Assembly (NCBI GenBank): GCA_025353105.1
Contig: JANXRG010000018.1
Span: 1-50,245, forward strand
Length of the DNA stretch: 50,245 nucleotides
From: Verrucomicrobiota bacterium
Lineage (GTDB): Bacteria; Verrucomicrobiota; Verrucomicrobiia; Chthoniobacterales; SZAS-18
Reading direction: 5' to 3'
The notes beneath the pieces are model-generated. The model saw only the letters and a list, made by a program, of their open reading frames with translations, made no database searches and had not been told where the DNA came from. The first letter of the stretch is position 1, and each line of letters begins with the position of its first letter. Positions 17,303 through 26,007 of the stretch are shown piece after piece. The position numbers and the translations under genes are program-made.

Positions 17303-18541
17303 ATGCTCGAAATCAAGATCCCGGCCGTCGGCGAATCCATCACGAGCGGCGTCATCGCCGCCTTCCACAAGCAGACCGGCGACTACGTCAAGGCGAACGA
17401 GCCCATCCTGACGCTCGACACGGACAAGGTTTCGACGGAAATCGTCGCCGAGACCGGCGGCGTCGTGACACTTCTTGTCAAGGAGGGGGACGAGGTGAAA
17501 ATCGGACAGGTCGTTGCGCAGATCGACACGAACGCGCCCGCGCCCGCGCCCGCTACAGCCGCGCCAGCCGCGCCAGTCGCTCCCTCTGCCCCCGCCCCCT
17601 CCGCGACCAAAGCCGCGGAGACCGTCCGAACCGCGGGCGTGGATCTCTCGCCGGCGGTCCGCCGGATTGTCGAAGAGGAGCAGGTCGATCCCAACGGCGT
17701 GGCGGGCACCGGCAAGGGCGGGCGCCTGACGAAAGGTGACGTCCTCACGCACGTGGAAAATCGCGGTTCCGCCGCCGCAGCAGTGGCGTCGGCTCCGGCA
17801 AATCCGCAATCCGAAATCCGAAATCCGCAATCAGTCGGCGAGCGCACGACGCGGCGCAAGCTCTCACCGTTGCGCAAGAAAATCGCCGCCCATCTCGTCA
17901 ACGCGCAGCACACTGCGGCCATCCTCACCACCTTCAACGAGTGCGACATGAGCGCGGTGATGGCGCTGCGCGCGAAGTTGCAGGATTGGTTCGTGAAGAA
18001 GCACGGCATCAAGCTGGGATTCATGTCGTTTTTCATCAAGGCGGTCGTGGAAGGGCTGAAGAGCGTGCCAGCCATCAACGGCCAGCTCGAGGGCGACGAC
18101 GTGTTCGTGCAGAATCATTTTTACGACATCGGCGTCGCCGTTGGCACCGAGCGCGGCCTGGTCGTGCCGGTGGTGCGCGATTGCGACACGAAATCGTTTG
18201 CCCAGATCGAGAAGGACATCGGGGAGTACGCGAAGAAGGCGCGCGACGGAAAGCTTCAGATCAGCGACCTGAGCGGTGGCGTATTCACGATTTCAAACGG
18301 CGGCACCTACGGCTCGCTGATGGGCACGCCCATCCTGAATCCACCGCAGAGCGGCATTCTCGGCATGCACAACATCGTGCAGCGGCCGGTTGCCGTGGAC
18401 GGAAAGGTCGAGATCCGGCCGATGATGTATCTCGCGCTGAGCTACGACCACCGCGTCGTGGACGGCAAGGAAGGCGTCACCTTCCTCGTCCGCGTGAAAG
18501 AGTGCATCGAAGAGCCGGCGCGAATGTTGTTCGACATGTGA
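17303..18541 (+). CDS. sucB: Dihydrolipoyllysine succinyltransferase (E2 of 2-oxoglutarate dehydrogenase)
   Basis: SucB accepts the succinyl group on its lipoyl arm and transfers it to CoA. Domains in order are: a lipoyl domain (1-75) with the lipoylated Lys42 in [10 protein letters not shown]; an Ala/Pro linker (about 78-110); the E1/E3-binding domain (about 113-150, [12 protein letters not shown]...[10 protein letters not shown]); a second linker; and the catalytic domain (about 180-412) ending in [10 protein letters not shown] with active-site His383 and Asp387. The 412-residue length is normal. The second linker contains [11 protein letters not shown], encoded by a short-period DNA repeat also found between genes at 38.6 kb. 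No lpd (E3) gene is present in the window. Confidence 0.96.
   Translation: MLEIKIPAVGESITSGVIAAFHKQTGDYVKANEPILTLDTDKVSTEIVAETGGVVTLLVKEGDEVKIGQVVAQIDTNAPAPAPATAAPAAPVAPSAPAPSATKAAETVRTAGVDLSPAVRRIVEEEQVDPNGVAGTGKGGRLTKGDVLTHVENRGSAAAAVASAPANPQSEIRNPQSVGERTTRRKLSPLRKKIAAHLVNAQHTAAILTTFNECDMSAVMALRAKLQDWFVKKHGIKLGFMSFFIKAVVEGLKSVPAINGQLEGDDVFVQNHFYDIGVAVGTERGLVVPVVRDCDTKSFAQIEKDIGEYAKKARDGKLQISDLSGGVFTISNGGTYGSLMGTPILNPPQSGILGMHNIVQRPVAVDGKVEIRPMMYLALSYDHRVVDGKEGVTFLVRVKECIEEPARMLFDM
17800..17832 (+). repeat. Short-period aaatccg repeat inside the sucB linker
   Basis: A run of four to five degenerate aaatccg/aatccgc units encodes [11 protein letters not shown] in the SucB linker. The 19 bases gaaatccgaaatccgcaat at 17813-17831 recur exactly at 38580-38598 in an intergenic gap. 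The reading frame is preserved. Confidence 0.8.
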
Positions 18542-18555
18542 CCCGGCGCGGTCAC
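18538..18555. terminator. Hairpin spanning both convergent stop codons (sucB / methyltransferase)
   Basis: A 6-bp perfect stem (gtgacc / ggtcac) with a 6-base loop (cggcgc) covers the sucB stop and, on the other strand, the stop of the methyltransferase gene. The genes converge with only 10 bp between them, so a bidirectional hairpin is expected here. There is no T-tract, so its termination activity is uncertain. Confidence 0.35.
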
Positions 18556-19325
18556 GCGCGATACGCCACGAAGAACAGTCGCCGGAACGGGAAGATGACT
18601 TTCCCATCCGGACGCCGGGGATAGCCCGCCGTGACCCGCTCCAACAGCCGCGCGGTAAATCGCCGGCGCTGATCTTCATTTGTCAGCGCCTCGAGGAAAG
18701 GTCGCAGGCCGGTACCGCGAATCCACTCGACGATCGCCTCGGGTCCGGCCAGGACGTGCTGGTAGGTCGTTACCCACAAATCGAGGCGCGCCGCGTCGCG
18801 ACCCAGGAGATCGTAATAGAATTCCGGCGTCCCGACATTCCGCAACCAGCGCGCGGATTCCATTTGCGCGCTCCACTCGCCATCCTCGGCAATTGCCAGA
18901 ATGCCCCGGTGCACGGGCGATTCCAGATGCGCCGGAATCTGCACCGCGAGCGCACCACCCGTCGCCACCTGAGCGAATAAATGCGGAATTAGCGTGGCGT
19001 GATCCGGCACCCATTGCAGGGCCGCGTTCGTAAAAACGAGATCGAACTTCTGCGCGGGTGTCCACGTTGGAATTTCGCCCACCTCCCACGTGCCCGACGG
19101 AACATCCGCGCGCGCCTTTGCGATCATGTCGGCGGAATGATCCAGACCGACGATCTCCGCGTGGGGCCAGCGTCCGCGCAGCACGGCGGTGCTGTTGCCC
19201 GGGCCGCAGCCAAGATCGATGATGCGCCGCGGGTCCTCGATCCGGATGCGCGCCGTCAGATCGATCGACGGCTGGGTGCGTTCTGTCGCAAATTGCAGGT
19301 AGAGATCGGCGTTCCAACTCGGCAT
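18552..19325 (-). CDS. tam: Trans-aconitate 2-methyltransferase-like SAM methyltransferase
   Basis: The 257-residue protein closely follows the Tam pattern. It starts with WNADLYLQFATERTQPSIDL, then the SAM-binding IIDLGCGPGNSTAVL, IVGLDHSADMIAKAR, FDLVFTNAALQWVPDH, and a C-terminal part with WVTTYQHVLAGPEAIVEWIRGTGLRPFL and FPFRRLFFVA. Tam methylates trans-aconitate, a spontaneous inhibitor formed from cis-aconitate in the TCA cycle, which fits its position beside sucAB, although they are on opposite strands. The substrate is inferred from family resemblance. Its start is followed upstream by a long inverted repeat. Confidence 0.88.
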   Translation of the reverse strand: MPSWNADLYLQFATERTQPSIDLTARIRIEDPRRIIDLGCGPGNSTAVLRGRWPHAEIVGLDHSADMIAKARADVPSGTWEVGEIPTWTPAQKFDLVFTNAALQWVPDHATLIPHLFAQVATGGALAVQIPAHLESPVHRGILAIAEDGEWSAQMESARWLRNVGTPEFYYDLLGRDAARLDLWVTTYQHVLAGPEAIVEWIRGTGLRPFLEALTNEDQRRRFTARLLERVTAGYPRRPDGKVIFPFRRLFFVAYRA

Positions 19326-19337
19326 CCAAAAGCATCA

Positions 19338-19493
19338 GCCACGAAGGCACGAAGTCCACGAAGGAAGTAACCACCAAGGCACCGAGGACACCGAGAAATA
19401 CTCGGAAATACTCTGGCTCTCGACCCTCGGCTCTTCTTCCGCCTCGTGCCTCGGTGGCTTCTTCCCATCGCGCCCTTCGTGTCGTCGTGGTCC
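19338..19493. repeat. Long imperfect inverted repeat with short-period units
   Basis: The left arm (19338-19395) is made of degenerate units such as cacgaaggcacgaag and accaccaaggcaccgagg. The right arm (19426-19493) contains their reverse complements (gcctcgtgcctcggtgg, cgcccttcgtgtcg). The arms of about 55-65 bp pair imperfectly around a loop of about 30 bp, giving a potential long stem-loop in the 216-bp gap between the methyltransferase and glycosidase genes. No coding sequence is supported in it. Confidence 0.7.
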
Positions 19494-19541
19494 ATTCTGC
19501 GCACATTGACACGACGGACTTCCGCCTCATCATTCCCTCGC

Positions 19542-20546
19542 ATGGCCCGACGCACTTCACTGCTCATCTGCGCGCTGGTTTGTGGTGCGCTGCGGGCCGG
19601 CGCGGCCGACGCACCCTACATCCGCGGCATGACCGTGTCGTGCCAGACCGGCGGCCGCGAGTGGGGCACGCCCGGCATGGGCACGGCGCTCGACCGTTTG
19701 AAGACGATCGGCGTCAACTACGTGGCGATTCATCCCTACGCGCAGATTCGCGAGGACGGCGCGGTGAAATACCGGCCGATTGGGGAGCAGACGCACCTGG
19801 TGCGCGCGATGGCGATGGCCAAGGAGCGCGGGTTCGGAATGATGATGATTCCGCACCTTGCGTACTGGGGCACGAAGTTCAAATGGCGCGGCGAAATCTA
19901 CTTTCCGCCGGGCCCGATGTGGGACCATTTCTTCGACGAATACGAGGCGTGGATTGTCGGCCTCGCCGGCCTCGCCGCGCAGGGAGGCGCCGAGATTTTT
20001 TCCATCGGTCACGAGTACGATCACATGATGTACTACGAAGCTCAGTGGAGGCGAATCATCGCCTCGGTGCGCAAGGTATTTCCCGGGAAAATCACCTACA
20101 ACGCGAACTGGTCGGAATATGAAAAAGTGCCGTTTTGGGACGCTCTGGACTACATCGGGATCGGCGCGTATTTCCCCATCGCCTTGCAGGACGGGGCGCC
20201 GCAGGAGGAAATCGATGCAACGTGGACGAAGCTCGCCCAGGAGTTGGGTGCGTACTCGCGCGCCAAGGGCCGCCCCATTCTCTTCACCGAGATCGGTTAC
20301 ACCGAGAGCGCCGAGGCAGCGAGCCGACCGTGGAACTACGACATGGGCGGCCCGAACGCGAGGGACATCCGGCAACGCTGTACCGAAGCCGCGCTTAAGC
20401 TCGAGGGCGCGCCGTTTCCGGAGCTGGCGGGCGTCTTTTTTTGGAAATGGTTTCCCGACGTGACATTCGAAATGCACCGCGAGAACTTCGACATGCGCGA
20501 CCCGGAAATGACCGCGCTTTTGCAGCAGTGCTGGGCGCCAAACTGA
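19542..20546 (+). CDS. Secreted glycoside hydrolase, GH113-like TIM barrel
   Basis: This 334-residue protein starts with a signal peptide (MARRTSLLICALVCGALRAGAA) and so is exported. The rest resembles the GH113 beta-mannanase-like TIM barrel. It has IRGMTVSC near the start, a strand with TIGVNYVAIHPYAQ, the putative acid/base glutamate in FSIGHEYDH, YNANW, DYIGIGAYFPI, and the putative nucleophile in ILFTEIGYTESA, ending with VFFWKWFPD. The family retains activity on mannose-containing beta-glycans; the substrate here is inference. The frame extends upstream to 19446 into the repeat region, but the ATG at 19542 gives the clean signal peptide. Confidence 0.8.
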   Translation: MARRTSLLICALVCGALRAGAADAPYIRGMTVSCQTGGREWGTPGMGTALDRLKTIGVNYVAIHPYAQIREDGAVKYRPIGEQTHLVRAMAMAKERGFGMMMIPHLAYWGTKFKWRGEIYFPPGPMWDHFFDEYEAWIVGLAGLAAQGGAEIFSIGHEYDHMMYYEAQWRRIIASVRKVFPGKITYNANWSEYEKVPFWDALDYIGIGAYFPIALQDGAPQEEIDATWTKLAQELGAYSRAKGRPILFTEIGYTESAEAASRPWNYDMGGPNARDIRQRCTEAALKLEGAPFPELAGVFFWKWFPDVTFEMHRENFDMRDPEMTALLQQCWAPN

Positions 20547-20716
20547 CGCCCGGGGGGCCCCGGCGACGGGGTCATGTTCCAATCGCGTCGCGCCCGCGAC
20601 ATGAGCGCGACAAGATGGGTGGAGCAAAGACGACCAACCAGCGCGCATCGGACCCCGCGTGGAGACGACTTGGGCTCCGGTGATCGCAGCAATGGTGCCC
20701 GCGGCGCGCCCCGCCC

Positions 20717-21514
20717 TCAATCCGCCGTCGTGCCGGCGAGCTCCGCCTTTTGATGGCGACTTTGCTCTTCCATCACCATCGTGCCGAGGATGTTTTTCAG
20801 CTCATTGAACTCGGGCGACGTCGTGTGCCGCGGCCTCGGCAGATCGATCGGCACGATGGCCTTTACGGTGCCGGGGCGATAGGTCATCACCACCACGCGA
20901 TCGGACAGGTAGATCGATTCCTCGATGCCGTGGGTGACAAAGCAAATCGTCTTCTTGAACTCGCTCCAAATGCGAATGAGCTCGTCCTGCAGCGTGCGGC
21001 GCGTGAGCGCGTCCAACGCGCCGAAGGGTTCGTCCATCAGCATGATCGGTGGATCGAGCGCGAGCACACGCGCGATCGCGACGCGCTGCCGCATGCCGCC
21101 AGACAGCTCCTTTGGAAAGCGATCGCGAAAATCCTTCAGCTGCAGTTTGGTCAGCAGTTCCTCGGCCTTCGTCTTGATGAAGTCCTTCGGTTTGTCCTGG
21201 ATCTCCATCCCGAACTCGATGTTCTGCGCGACGGTCATCCACGGGAACAACGCGTATTCCTGAAACACCATCCCACGATCGGGACCGGGTTTGGTCACCG
21301 CCTTCCCGTCGACCGTCAATGTGCCGCTCGTGGGCAGCGAGAATCCGCCGATCGCATTCAACAACGTGGATTTCCCGCAGCCGGACGGCCCGAGAAAAGT
21401 GACGAATTCGCCGGCGTAAATTTCCAGGTCAATGTCCTGAAGCGCATGCACCTCGCGATTGGCCGTGCGGTAAATCTTCTGGACCTTGACGATGTGGATT
21501 TGGGGGGTGGCCAT
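20717..21514 (-). CDS. ABC transporter ATP-binding protein, nitrate/sulfonate/taurine type
   Basis: This 265-residue ATPase is of the SsuB/TauB/NrtD class. It has Walker A (GPSGCGKSTLL), the Q-loop in GMVFQEYALFPWMTVAQNI, signature (LSGGMRQRVAIARVLA), Walker B (IMLMDEPFGALD) and H-loop (CFVTHGIEES). The phrase VTKPGPDRGMVFQEYALFPW is characteristic of this importer class. It is the last of the three-gene operon substrate-binding protein - permease - ATPase. The transported compound (a sulfonate, nitrate, nitrile/amide or thiamine precursor) cannot be told from the ATPase. Confidence 0.93.
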   Translation of the reverse strand: MATPQIHIVKVQKIYRTANREVHALQDIDLEIYAGEFVTFLGPSGCGKSTLLNAIGGFSLPTSGTLTVDGKAVTKPGPDRGMVFQEYALFPWMTVAQNIEFGMEIQDKPKDFIKTKAEELLTKLQLKDFRDRFPKELSGGMRQRVAIARVLALDPPIMLMDEPFGALDALTRRTLQDELIRIWSEFKKTICFVTHGIEESIYLSDRVVVMTYRPGTVKAIVPIDLPRPRHTTSPEFNELKNILGTMVMEEQSRHQKAELAGTTAD

Positions 21515-21564
21515 GAGAAAATGAAAAAGCGAAAGCGGTCGAAGGCGAACGCGGCTGGTCGCGG

Positions 21565-22452
21565 TCAGTGTTCCATGCCCCGATGCCAGCGCAGGAGATG
21601 GTTGTTCAGCTTGGAAACGATGAGGTCGAGGATCAGGCCCAGCACGCCAATCGTCACCATGCCGACGATGATCTTATCGCTCCAAAAAAACTCGCGTGCC
21701 TCCGTGATGCGGTAGCCGAGGCCGTTGTTCACCGCGATCATCTCCGCCACGATGACGACGATGAACGCGACCCCGAGGCCGACCTTCACGCCGGTGAGAA
21801 TATAGGGCATGGCGGCGGGGATGATGACGCGCAAAAACATCGTCATCTTGCCCGCCCCGAGGTTTTGCGCCGCGCGAATGTAGATCGAGTCCACGTTGCG
21901 CACGCCGGCGATCGTGTTGATCAACACCGGGAAGAACGCCCCGAGCGCGATTAGGAAGTACGCCGGCGGATTGCCCAGGCCGAACCAGAGAATGGACAGC
22001 GGAATGTAGGCGATGGGTGGAATCGGTCGCAAGATTTGCACCAATGGATTCATCAGCTTGAACACCAAATCGCTCGCGCCCATCGCCAGGCCGAGCGGGA
22101 GCGCGAGCCCCGCGCCGATGAAGAATCCGACCAGCACCCGACCCATGCTGGAAATCGAGTCGTGGATCAATTCACCCGAGACCAGCCATTGCAGGTAATT
22201 CGTCTTCGTGGCGTCGTACGCCTCCTGCGGCTTGATGCTTTCGAGGAACTTCAAGAACACCGCGGAGGGCGGCGGTAGAATCTGCACCTTGACGTAACCA
22301 AGCCGGCTCGCGGCCTCCCAGGCGCCGAGCAGCACCACGATGACCACCGTGGAAATGGCAAACCGCTTGATGTTCGCCTCGGTTCGTGACGGCGAGGCCG
22401 GGGTCGGGGTTGCGATCTTTGGGGGCGCGGTCGCCAGGGCATCGGTGGACAT
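21565..22452 (-). CDS. ABC transporter permease, nitrate/sulfonate/taurine type
   Basis: This permease of about 295 residues of the BPD-transport (SsuC/TauC) class carries a typical first helix (FAISTVVIVVLLGAWEAAS) and LPPPSAVFLKF just after it. The EAA-loop region is 'IRAAQNLGAGKMTMFLRVIIPAAMPYILTGVKVGLGVAFIVVIVAEM'. About six membrane helices are visible. The frame extends to 22527, but the ATG at 22452 (MSTDALATAPP) fits the family better. It sits 50 bp before the ATPase gene in the same operon. Confidence 0.92.
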   Translation of the reverse strand: MSTDALATAPPKIATPTPASPSRTEANIKRFAISTVVIVVLLGAWEAASRLGYVKVQILPPPSAVFLKFLESIKPQEAYDATKTNYLQWLVSGELIHDSISSMGRVLVGFFIGAGLALPLGLAMGASDLVFKLMNPLVQILRPIPPIAYIPLSILWFGLGNPPAYFLIALGAFFPVLINTIAGVRNVDSIYIRAAQNLGAGKMTMFLRVIIPAAMPYILTGVKVGLGVAFIVVIVAEMIAVNNGLGYRITEAREFFWSDKIIVGMVTIGVLGLILDLIVSKLNNHLLRWHRGMEH

Positions 22453-22618
22453 GATTCCGGGGAGGATGGGGCCACGCGCCTCTGCCGGGATGTTACCGCC
22501 AGCGGCCCGTCGCGGGGGTGGAGACAAGGGCGATAACAGGCGGATTGCCGCTCTTCGTCAATGCAATTTCGCTCGGCGCGAGCCCGATGAAATCAGCCGC
22601 GTGCGCCCGCCGGCGCGG

Positions 22619-23614
22619 TCACTTCACGCCGAACTTTTTCTTCGCTTCGATCAACAGGTCGGTCTTCACAAAGTCCTGCCCTTTGACGTTGCCTTCAATC
22701 TTGGCGAGTCCGAATTTTTTCATCGCCAGGGCCGTCGCATCAATCTCCGCCGGCGTGGCATCGTAACTCCACTTCATGTTGCCGATTGAGTCGAAGTAGT
22801 CCTCGTGCGAGAGCTGGTTCTTGAAGACGACCTCACGCACGAATTTTTCCGCCGGCTCTGGATTCTCGAGGAGGAACTTGGTTGCCTCGACGAAGCATTC
22901 CATCAACCGTCGCGCCACGTCGGGACGCTTGTGGTAGAGATCCTCGGTGAAGAGAAGCGTGCGAATGGGTTCGCCGATCATCGTCTGATACGGCTTGATG
23001 ATTTCCTTGCCGAAGCCGAGGCGAATCGACTGTGACGCCTGTGGCTCGGGCTGGCACGCCGCGTCAATGTCCTTGCGCATCATGGCTTGGTTGATGTCGG
23101 TGTACGCCATGGTGATAATTTGCACGTCCTTGCCGCTGTTGTTCGAATAGCTCAGGCCGGCTTCATCGAGCAGGGCGTAGAGCACCGCCTCCTGCGCCCC
23201 GCCGCGGGCGACGCCGACCTTCTTGCCTTTCAAATCCCTGACCGAAGCAATGTTTAGCTCGGGCCGCCCGACCACGCGTAGGCCGCCCTTGGCGTAACCT
23301 GCGACCACGTAAATCGGAATGCCGGCGGAGCGCGCGGCGACCGCGGCATCGACCGCCGTGGTGGCCACGTCGACCTGTCCGGCGACGACCGCGGGAATGA
23401 TGTCGGCGCCCTTGGTGAAGAACTGGTAGTCGAGCTTGAGGTTGTACTTCGGGGCGAGGACGCCCATATAATATGCGGGCGCGGCGCTGACGAACTTGAA
23501 CGTGCCGACGCGGACGACGTCCGGCTCGGCGGCACGCAATGCCGGGACCGCCATGAGGACTGAAGCGATGAGAAAGGGGAGACTTTTTTTCACGTCGGAA
23601 AGGGGCGACATCAT
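22619..23614 (-). CDS. ABC transporter substrate-binding protein, NMT1/SsuA-like
   Basis: The 331-residue periplasmic protein has a signal peptide (SLPFLIASVLMAVPALRAAE). A type-2 solute-binding fold follows, with VRVGTFKFVSAAPAYYMGVLAPKYNLKLDYQFF, the FTKGADIIPAVVAGQVDVATT pattern of SsuA/TauA/NMT1 proteins, and LKGKKVGVARGGAQEAVLYALL at the second lobe. The start used is ATG at 23614 (MMSPLSDVKK). It is the first gene of the operon and would define specificity for this importer; the ligand is unknown. A tRNA-Arg gene lies 92 bp upstream on the other strand. Confidence 0.92.
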   Translation of the reverse strand: MMSPLSDVKKSLPFLIASVLMAVPALRAAEPDVVRVGTFKFVSAAPAYYMGVLAPKYNLKLDYQFFTKGADIIPAVVAGQVDVATTAVDAAVAARSAGIPIYVVAGYAKGGLRVVGRPELNIASVRDLKGKKVGVARGGAQEAVLYALLDEAGLSYSNNSGKDVQIITMAYTDINQAMMRKDIDAACQPEPQASQSIRLGFGKEIIKPYQTMIGEPIRTLLFTEDLYHKRPDVARRLMECFVEATKFLLENPEPAEKFVREVVFKNQLSHEDYFDSIGNMKWSYDATPAEIDATALAMKKFGLAKIEGNVKGQDFVKTDLLIEAKKKFGVK

Positions 23615-23705
23615 GTCCGCGGGCTCCGCCTGGCGCAAAGGATTTCCGGCGGGAAAGGATTTGCCAAGGCGCGCTTTTTCCCGATCATCATCCACGCCGG
23701 AAATC

Positions 23706-23779
23706 GCATCCGTAGCTCAATTGGATAGAGCGTCGGCCTCCGAAGCCGAAGGTTGTGGGTTCGACCCCCGCCGGATGCA
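23706..23779 (+). tRNA. tRNA-Arg, anticodon CCG
   Basis: A full cloverleaf can be drawn over 74 bases. The acceptor stem is gcatccg/cggatgc with discriminator A, the D-arm is agctcaattggatagagc, the anticodon stem is cggc/gccg around the loop ctccgaa (anticodon ccg, reading CGG arginine codons), and the T-arm is gtggg-ttcgacc-cccgc. The 3' CCA is not encoded (atg follows). The gene is flanked by the divergent importer operon and a 400-bp gap, with no adjacent integrase or duplication of its 3' end, so it does not look like an occupied attachment site here. Confidence 0.97.
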
Positions 23780-24180
23780 TGGCCAGGTCGCGCCGGGCCG
23801 GAATCCTTCGCCCTTCGCGATCGATGGAGGCTGTTCGTGAAGGACAGGCGTTCGCAATGTGAAGGCTCGTCAGAAATTCAGCCTCGCTAAAGAGTGTCAT
23901 ACGTTTACCGCGGCTGGTTTTTTTGTCGATTTCGATTTGGACATCTGTTCAACGTTGCACCAGACTCCTCTCGGAAACTTCTCATTACTCCACCCATGCG
24001 CGGGCGAGCCATGACGCACAACGAGACCATTCACGCGGGCCACCGCGAGATCCTTGCCGGTCTGGACGGAAAGACGGCCGGGTCAGGGGGAACACGTGTC
24101 CGACTCCACCGCCCGGACGGGACGATCCAGTTATCACCTTCGGATTCGCGATTTCCCAATTCAGCAAAATTCCGTCGCTT
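23780..24180. other. Gap after tRNA-Arg with no supported gene
   Basis: Two overlapping plus-strand frames run through this 401-bp region but show arginine/histidine-rich, shadow-like translations and no recognisable start context; I reject both as genes. A run of seven T at 23918-23924 follows the self-complementary ccgcgg, but no proper stem precedes it, so it is not a convincing terminator. The promoter of the next small gene probably lies at the right end. Confidence 0.4.
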
Positions 24181-24516
24181 ATGAAGACCATTTTTCACAT
24201 CCTGGTCGCGATCGCCGTACTGTTCGCGGCGGTGATCGGTTACGCGCATCTTCGGGTGCGCTGGGACGAGGAGGCGCGGATCGCGCGCATCGACCGCGTG
24301 ATTGAGGCGCGAAAAGCCCTTCTGGAGTCGGAGATCGCCTACCGGGCCCAGTTCGCCGAGAAATCACTTCAGCAGGCGATCCAGAGCGAGCGCGAATCGC
24401 AGGCGCGCTGGGAGTCGGCCAAGGATCGGGGAAAGTTACCAGGCGACAACACGGTCCCGGGGGTTACCTCGGCGACGGCCAACCGCAACTATAATCTGCC
24501 ACGCTTAAATCAATGA
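24181..24516 (+). CDS. Small membrane-anchored coiled-coil protein, unknown function
   Basis: The 111-residue product has one N-terminal membrane helix (IFHILVAIAVLFAAVIGYAHL, about residues 4-24). A highly charged alpha-helical segment follows (about 28-90, rich in E, A, R, K, Q: RIARIDRVIEARKALLESEI, EKSLQQAIQSERESQARWE) that could form a coiled coil, and the tail is Asn-rich. I do not recognise a family. The frame is open well upstream, but the ATG at 24181 immediately before the hydrophobic helix is the natural start. It converges with the aminotransferase gene. Confidence 0.6.
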   Translation: MKTIFHILVAIAVLFAAVIGYAHLRVRWDEEARIARIDRVIEARKALLESEIAYRAQFAEKSLQQAIQSERESQARWESAKDRGKLPGDNTVPGVTSATANRNYNLPRLNQ

Positions 24517-24599
24517 TTGGCATCCGCGACGCGAGAACGCGCTGCGCGGCGGGAGTTCGCTTCCGGGGCGGTAAGACACCATAATCTACGATGGCGCGG

Positions 24600-25937
24600 T
24601 CACGCCGCCAACGCGGCATCGAGCACTTCGAGGATGAAGCGCACATCGTCTTCGCCGAGGCACATCGGCGGCGTGAGGCGCAGCACGTTGCCGTAAAGTC
24701 CGCCGCGGCCAATCAGCACACCCAGCTCACGAGTCCGCTCGAGCACCCGCGTGGCCTCGTCCTTGTCCGGCGCCTTCGACGTGCGGTCGTTGACCAGCTC
24801 CACGCCCTGCAACAGCCCGAGTCCGCGCACGTCGCCAATCTTCGCGTGGCGCGTCTGCAGCTCGAGCAGCCCGACGCGCAGCTGCGATCCGAGCCGTTTT
24901 GCCCGCGCTTGGATGCCGTCGCGCTCGATCACCTCGAGCACCGCGAGTCCCTGCGCGCACGCCACCGGATTTCCGCCAAAGGTGTTGAAATGCACGCGCT
25001 GCTTGAGCGCCTCGGCGATTTTCGGCGTGGTGACAACCGCGCCGAGCGCGCAGCCGTTGCCAATGCTCTTGGCCATTGTGACGATATCCGGCACCACGCC
25101 CTGCGTTTCAAAGCCCCAGTATTTTTCGCCCGTGCGGCCAAAGCCAGACTGCACCTCATCCGCCAGGCAAAGCCCGCCCGCGGCGCGCACCGAAGCATAG
25201 ACGTCGCGCAGGTACCCCTCGGGAAAGGGCACCACTCCGCCGACCCCCTGGATGCTTTCCGCGATAAACGCCGCGACCCGTCCCGGCGTCGCGAACTCGA
25301 TCAGATTCTGCACATCCGCCGCGTACTTCCGGCCGGCATCCGGATCGTCGTAGCCGTATGGCCCGCGATACGCGTACGGCGCCTGCGCGAACTGCACGCC
25401 GAAACCCTGCGGCTGGTTGTATTTCCAATGCTGGTTGCCGGTCAGACCCATCGTCGCCTGCCCGCCGCCGTGATAGGCGTTGCGCAGCGAGATCACCTCG
25501 TAATTTCCGGTGAAGGCGCGGGCCATCATCAGCGCAAGGTCGTTCGCCTCCGACCCGGAATTCACGAAATAGCAGATCTGCAAGTCGCCTGGCAGGACCG
25601 ACGCCATCTTTTCCGCGTAGCGCCCGACCGTGGGATGGAGATACAGCGTCGTGGCGTGCTGGAGGCGGAGATTTTGCGCGTTCGCCGCCGCGACGACGTG
25701 CGGATGGCAATGCCCGACGCCGACCGTCACGATGCCGCCGAACGCATCGAGATAGCGCCGGCCCGTTTCATCCCAGACATATTGCATCCGGCCTTCCACC
25801 AGCAGGAGCGGGCGCTGGTAATACGTCAGGTACGACGGCGGCAGATATTCGCGCCGGAGTCGGAGGCACTCGTCGAAGGCGGGGCCATCATACATCGCCG
25901 GCTGATGCTCGCAGCGAGGGATTTGGGGAAGGGTCAT
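24600..25937 (-). CDS. Class III pyridoxal-phosphate aminotransferase, AGXT2-like
   Basis: This 445-residue aminotransferase resembles alanine-glyoxylate aminotransferase 2 and related omega-aminotransferases. Visible are YVWDETGRRYLDAFGGIVTVGVGHCHP, YFVNSGSEANDLA (phosphate/cofactor loop), NAYHGGG, AAFIAESIQGVGG, CLADEVQSGFGRTGEKYWGFE (cofactor-ring aspartate), the Schiff-base Lys290 in TMAKSIGNG, and HFNTFGGNPVACA. Family members transaminate alanine, beta-alanine, beta-aminoisobutyrate or dimethylarginine with glyoxylate or pyruvate; which one applies cannot be read here. It has no operon partner, with small unknown genes on each side. Confidence 0.92.
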   Translation of the reverse strand: MTLPQIPRCEHQPAMYDGPAFDECLRLRREYLPPSYLTYYQRPLLLVEGRMQYVWDETGRRYLDAFGGIVTVGVGHCHPHVVAAANAQNLRLQHATTLYLHPTVGRYAEKMASVLPGDLQICYFVNSGSEANDLALMMARAFTGNYEVISLRNAYHGGGQATMGLTGNQHWKYNQPQGFGVQFAQAPYAYRGPYGYDDPDAGRKYAADVQNLIEFATPGRVAAFIAESIQGVGGVVPFPEGYLRDVYASVRAAGGLCLADEVQSGFGRTGEKYWGFETQGVVPDIVTMAKSIGNGCALGAVVTTPKIAEALKQRVHFNTFGGNPVACAQGLAVLEVIERDGIQARAKRLGSQLRVGLLELQTRHAKIGDVRGLGLLQGVELVNDRTSKAPDKDEATRVLERTRELGVLIGRGGLYGNVLRLTPPMCLGEDDVRFILEVLDAALAA

Positions 25938-26007
25938 GCCCCACTGCTAACCGAGCCGCCGCGCAAACGAAAATGGAAACACGCGGATCCGGCGGGGTGG
26001 CGGGGCG

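Noticed and set aside
20587-20600. gtcgcg-cc-cgcgac palindrome between the GH113-like and importer genes
   Set aside because: A short GC palindrome is expected by chance in DNA of this composition, and no T-run follows on either strand.
23706-23779. tRNA-Arg as an integration site
   Set aside because: No integrase, no direct repeat of the tRNA 3' end, and ordinary chromosomal genes on both sides.
23918-23924. T-run after tRNA-Arg as terminator
   Set aside because: No stable stem immediately precedes it, only the 6-bp palindrome ccgcgg; it is 139 bp from the tRNA end.
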